DNA from: Microtetraspora niveoalba
GTDB lineage: Bacteria > Actinomycetota > Actinomycetes > Streptosporangiales > Streptosporangiaceae
Length of the DNA stretch: 64,000 nucleotides
Direction of reading: 5' to 3'
Assembly: GCF_001570405.1 (NCBI RefSeq)
Contig: NZ_BBYM01000028.1
Span: 60,629-124,628, forward strand
How positions within the stretch are numbered: the stretch's first letter is position 1; each line of letters opens with the position of its first letter. Position numbers and translations under genes: made by a program. Positions 61,341 through 64,000 of the stretch are shown in pieces. Under the pieces are notes generated by a model. The model ran no database searches. It saw nothing but the letters and a program-made list of their open reading frames with translations, and was not told the origin of the DNA.

Positions 61341-61355
61341 GGAATGCCCCTCGAC

Positions 61356-61381
61356 AGCCCCTTCCACAACCGGAAGGGGCT
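61356..61381 (+). terminator. Terminator of the integrase gene
   Basis: Perfect 10-bp stem AGCCCCTTCC with GGAAGGGGCT, 6-base loop, followed by TTCTG; 15 bp past the int stop. Confidence 0.85.
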
Positions 61382-61390
61382 TTCTGCACC

Positions 61391-61515
61391 CTTGATCAAG
61401 AACGCGCCTAGGGGGCTGGCGATGATCACCGGCCGCTGTCAGCAAGGGTGTTAACAAGAAAGGCCCCTTCCTTGATCGGAAGGGGCCCTCTGAGCTGCTG
61501 GAGCCGCCTAAGGGA
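61391..61515. repeat. Integrase-end/att repeat, copy B
   Basis: Homologous to copy A (59161-59291): CTTGATCAAG, CAAGGGTGTTAACAAG, stem 61461-61471 with 61478-61488, TGAGCTGCTGG. It runs into the tRNA-Thr 3' end. This is the intact junction between the integrase end and the attachment site. Confidence 0.85.
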
Positions 61516-61544
61516 ATCGAACCCTTGACCTACGCATTACGAGT
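61499..61544 (-). tRNA. 3' fragment of tRNA-Thr(CGT), attachment site remnant
   Basis: On the minus strand: anticodon loop CTCGTAA (anticodon CGT, threonine), the anticodon stem 3' side, T-arm AAGGGTTCGATTCCCTT and acceptor AGGCGGCTCCA with encoded CCA. The 5' half (acceptor 5' strand, D arm) is missing; homology ends just past the anticodon stem. The segment from anticodon loop to 3' end is the usual crossover core of tRNA-targeting integrases, so this is an att half left by integration, not a working tRNA. Confidence 0.88.
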
Positions 61545-62056
61545 CTCGTGAAGGCGCTCTTGAATGTGTCCGCCGATGTCCGCCACGCCAGGTCAGGCCG
61601 TTCACGGCCGTGGACGGACACCAGCGATCAACGGCGGAATGCAACTCGAACTGCAACCGGCACCCTGATCAACTGGTGCAGCTCGCTGCGCATAGCAGCC
61701 GCCTCTTCGACGACCTCATCGGGAGTTCATGAGTCGACGCTGCCCTCAGCGCTCCGCTCACCGGCATCATGGTCACACGGTGGCAAGGCCCGACGAAGGA
61801 GGGCCGCGGCAGCGATCGCCCCCGCCCCCAACGGTGAGCACCGAAGCCGGCGATCGTCACGGCCTCCCCAAGTGAAACCTTCTGTTTACAAGTCGAAAGG
61901 GGACCGTCCAAAGCCGTCCACGGCTGTCTTCCGGGCCTGGTCGGGCGGGCTCTGCGAAGTCTCCTGAACCAGGACCGTCCAGGGGCGTCCAGACTCGTTG
62001 TTAGCATCCGCGTTAGCAAGATCGCTCATCACGGCATCCGGCCGCCGGTGCCCATC
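61545..62056. other. Gene-free flank with paired direct repeats
   Basis: No convincing gene in 512 bp. It contains CCGTCCA at 61904-61910 and 61914-61920, again CCGTCCA 61975-61981 with GCGTCCA 61985-61991 (10-bp period), and GTTAGCA at 62000-62006 and 62012-62018 (12-bp period). Such short periodic repeats beside an att site look like arm-type binding sites for an integrase or excisionase. Confidence 0.5.
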
Positions 62057-62848
62057 TCAGGCCAAGGTCTCCGGTCGGAGAACCTCGCCACGCAAGATCC
62101 GATGGATCTCGTTGACATCGGCGTTGTAGTTCGTCTGGCGCCGAAGTTCCTTACGTATAGCGTCGGCTACCACGTCTGACAGAAGCACCTGCGCCAAGGA
62201 CTTCGGCGACGTCGCGGCGCGGGCCCTCCACAGGTCGTCGATAAGGCGGCGCTTGAACGCCTCCTTGGTCAGGTAGAAGAGCGCGTCTGTCTTGGCGGCC
62301 AGGCCGGTGTCACTGAGCAGGTCCACTTCAAGTGCCAGGTCGACGACCACGGGCAGGCCAGCGGTCATGTGGTAGGCCTGCCACACCTGTCCGTTGGACA
62401 GGATCATCCATTCAACACCCTCGTTCACGGCGTACATCTGCACTTGGCGCAGGTGCTTGGTGTTGAGCTTCTGACTGCAGCGCTTCACCTCGATGAAGGC
62501 GACCAACTGCTTGTCGATGCGGACGCCGTAGTCGGCGAACTCGCCCTTGACCTGGTATTCCGTGGTGAGGTCTTCGTACTTGTCGTATCCGAGGCCTGCA
62601 CATAGGAAGTCGGTGATGAGAAGCCTTGTATCTCCTTCGTTGGCATCACGCGCCACGAGATCGCCGAGTGGCTTGGCGTAGCGCCGTATCGCCCCTCGTA
62701 CACGGTCACGCGCGTCGGCCTCCCATTTTGGAGCTGTTCGCGCTCCTGCAGCCTTCTTGACAGGAGAGCTTTCGGTCATCTTGGAGGGTCCAAGGGGAGT
62801 GATGGCCTGCCCGTCGCCGACAATCGGCTGTGCTGCTTGCTCGCTCAT
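62057..62848 (-). CDS. Solitary HsdR-N-like PD-(D/E)XK nuclease-domain protein
   Basis: A 263-residue protein. After a flexible N-terminus (1-40) it shows a type I restriction HsdR N-terminal fold: DTRLLITDFLCAGLGYDKYEDLTTEY, Asp106 in FADYGVRID, and Glu120-x-Lys122 in FIEVKR, i.e. an intact D...ExK core, then LRQVQMYAVNEGVEWMILSNGQVWQAYH. There is no helicase domain and no methylase or specificity gene. It may be a defence nuclease, a DNA-end processing protein, or a housekeeping relative; this stand-alone form is widespread. ATG at 62848 with GGTGGGAG upstream; AT-rich promoter. Confidence 0.82.
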   Translation of the reverse strand: MSEQAAQPIVGDGQAITPLGPSKMTESSPVKKAAGARTAPKWEADARDRVRGAIRRYAKPLGDLVARDANEGDTRLLITDFLCAGLGYDKYEDLTTEYQVKGEFADYGVRIDKQLVAFIEVKRCSQKLNTKHLRQVQMYAVNEGVEWMILSNGQVWQAYHMTAGLPVVVDLALEVDLLSDTGLAAKTDALFYLTKEAFKRRLIDDLWRARAATSPKSLAQVLLSDVVADAIRKELRRQTNYNADVNEIHRILRGEVLRPETLA

Positions 62849-63229
62849 GGCTCCCACCTGCGGATCTAGTAGGGACAAGGCAGGTTAAGCACTTCCAGGA
62901 GATCAACACATCAGCCAATTTATAATCGATACGAAAATGACTCTTAACACAGGGCGGCAAATCATTACAGATATCACAAATGCCACAAATTTAGCAAAAC
63001 ACCCATATGGCTACATATTTCGGCGCGAGGCGTCCGAGCCGGAGCACAGGACTGTCAGGCGTGAGACATAAGAAGCAGCACAGCAGCATGACCGTCCGCT
63101 TTTCAGGCGTGGCAATCGCCTTGGCCTTCACCGACGACCTGGGACTAGAGGGGGCTTAAAGGTGCCCGGCATGTGTATCTGGTGGCCGACGTTGCCGTCA
63201 CCGTTGCCGTCACTTCTCGGGGTCCCACG
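62849..63229. other. AT-rich spacer between the nuclease and the IS element
   Basis: About 380 bp without a gene. Bases 62880-63010 are strikingly AT-rich for this genome (stretches such as CCAATTTATAATCG and CATATGGCTACATATTT). They hold the nuclease promoter and would be a typical Lsr2 target. GTTGCCGTCAC is repeated in tandem at 63191-63213. Confidence 0.6.
62919..62947 (-). promoter_or_regulatory. Near-consensus promoter of the HsdR-N-like gene
   Basis: On the minus strand TTAAGA and TATAAA are separated by exactly 17 bp, in an AT-rich patch 71 bp before the gene start. Confidence 0.6.
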
Positions 63230-63259
63230 TGTCAATCCCCTGAAAGCGTGGAGACGGTC

Positions 63260-64000
63260 CTATGCCACAGCGGCCCTCAGCAGGGCCGTTGATGCTTGCC
63301 TCTTCTCAATCATCTGACGCTCGAACGTGACAGGCGGCAGCCCGTCGTTAGCGCTGTGCCTCCTGCTGGTGTTGTAGAAGTCGACGATCCAGGTCGCGAT
63401 CTTCATCCGTGCCTCGGCCCGCGTACGGAAGCGCTGCCGGTGCACGTACTCGACCTTGAGGGTGCTGTTGAACGCTTCAGCCGCAGCGTTGTCGAGCGCG
63501 CAGCCGACCCGGCCCATCGACTGGACCACCCCATGTCGGACGCATTCGGCCTGGTAGCGAGCCGCGGTGTACTCACTGCCCGGTCGGAGTGAAAGACCAC
63601 GCCGTCCACGTCACCGCCGCGCGTGGCCACAGCCATCTGCAGCGAGGCGACCGTCAACGCCGCGTCGTGATGCTCGCTCATCGCATAGCCGAGCAGGCGC
63701 CGGGAGAACAGGTCCTCCACGGTCGCCAGGTACAGCTTGCCCTCGCCAGTGTCGATCTCGGTGACATCACCGCACCACAGCACGTCCGGCGCGATCGCGG
63801 TGAACTTCCGGCGGACCAGGTCGGGCGCGGCCGGGCGCCTGCCTTGGCGGGTCAGCGACCGCCGCTTCTTCGGCGGCCGCCCGGCCAGGCCGAGCTCGGC
63901 CATCCGCATCGCCACCGTGTTCTTCGACACCCGCCAGCCCGCCTGGTGCAGGTCATGGGTGATCCGCGGGGAGCCATAGGTGCCCCCGGAGGCCTCGAAC
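63260..64000 (-). pseudogene. IS3-family transposase (OrfB), frameshifted, 5' end outside window
   Basis: From the right edge: HTH_21 region GTYGSPRITHDLHQAGWRVS, then RRKFTAIAPDVLWCGDVTEI (first Asp), VVFHSDR (second Asp). There the frame breaks: the bases read CGGGCAGTGAGTACACC where CGGGGCAGT would restore the usual HSDRGSEYT. The remainder, GVVQSMGRVGCALDNAAAEAF (third acidic residue), WIVDFYNTSRRHSANDGLPP and end, is in another frame. One missing G near 63579-63583 inactivates the DDE transposase. The left end of the IS is probably near 63230 (TGTCAATCCCCTGAAAGCG), not proven. Confidence 0.88.

Noticed and set aside
61499..61544. A functional tRNA gene
   Set aside because: The 5' half, including D arm and acceptor 5' strand, is missing; only the 3' part from the anticodon arm remains.
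61669..62019. A 116-codon minus-strand frame right of the att fragment
   Set aside because: Contains repeats and Arg/Pro-rich sequence without a domain or ribosome site; not supported as a gene.
62919..62924. A plus-strand promoter from TATAAT at 62921
   Set aside because: No -35 element at suitable distance and no gene downstream on the plus strand; the minus-strand reading with a 17-bp spacer fits the nuclease gene.

Overview
The window comes from a very GC-rich actinobacterium, most likely a member of the Streptosporangiales (Streptosporangium, Nonomuraea or Microbispora-like). The grounds are strong GC bias at third codon positions, GTG starts, an lsr2 gene, a SAM-IV riboswitch, a c-di-AMP (ydaO/yuaA) riboswitch before an NlpC/P60 hydrolase, and a conserved actinomycete order of radA, disA, mutY, clpC, lsr2, lysS, coaX, nadB/C, panC, folate genes, ftsH, hpt, tilS and dacB. 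The genus cannot be fixed from this sequence alone.

Layout. 0-2 kb: a partial TIM-barrel isomerase, a methyltransferase and a MerR-thioredoxin pair with a perfect operator palindrome. 1.8-10.5 kb: genome maintenance and proteostasis (radA, disA, mutY, an EboE-like TIM-barrel gene, clpC, lsr2). 10.6-18 kb: small membrane proteins, two RDD membrane proteins (one with a long Q/G/Y repeat), an ArgA-type acetyltransferase, the riboswitch-controlled cell-wall hydrolase, small regulators and lysS. 18-23.4 kb: cofactor synthesis (coaX, a nadB-nadC gene fusion, panC, a PanG-like protein). 23.4-28.8 kb: a MidA-type methyltransferase, a P450, a SAM-IV riboswitch, a class V aminotransferase and a lone divergent NuoD. 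28.8-40.4 kb: folK, folB, folP, folE, ftsH, hpt, tilS, a zinc metalloprotease, dacB, ppa and a second NlpC/P60 protein. 40.6-59 kb: accessory chromosome with a sigma factor fused to a zinc-finger/transmembrane tail, two ECF sigma/membrane-propeller pairs, an ABC-F ATPase, MMPL and DedA membrane proteins, and several one- or two-gene regulatory units.

59-64 kb is a decayed integration island: a 3' fragment of tRNA-Thr(CGT), an excisionase remnant and an integrase with an internal deletion, a 130-bp integrase-end/att repeat present twice, a lower-GC quinone-type oxidoreductase preceded by two tiny coupled ORFs, a solitary HsdR-N-like nuclease behind an AT-rich promoter, and an IS3 transposase broken by one missing base.

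The most interesting biological link is the co-location of a MidA (NDUFAF7-family) methyltransferase with a NuoD paralogue. That paralogue keeps the arginine NDUFAF7 methylates in mitochondria but has Trp where canonical NuoD has the quinone-contacting Tyr. A second theme is c-di-AMP: the cyclase DisA and a c-di-AMP riboswitch lie 10 kb apart. All functional calls are from reading motifs and gene context; no database search was run.
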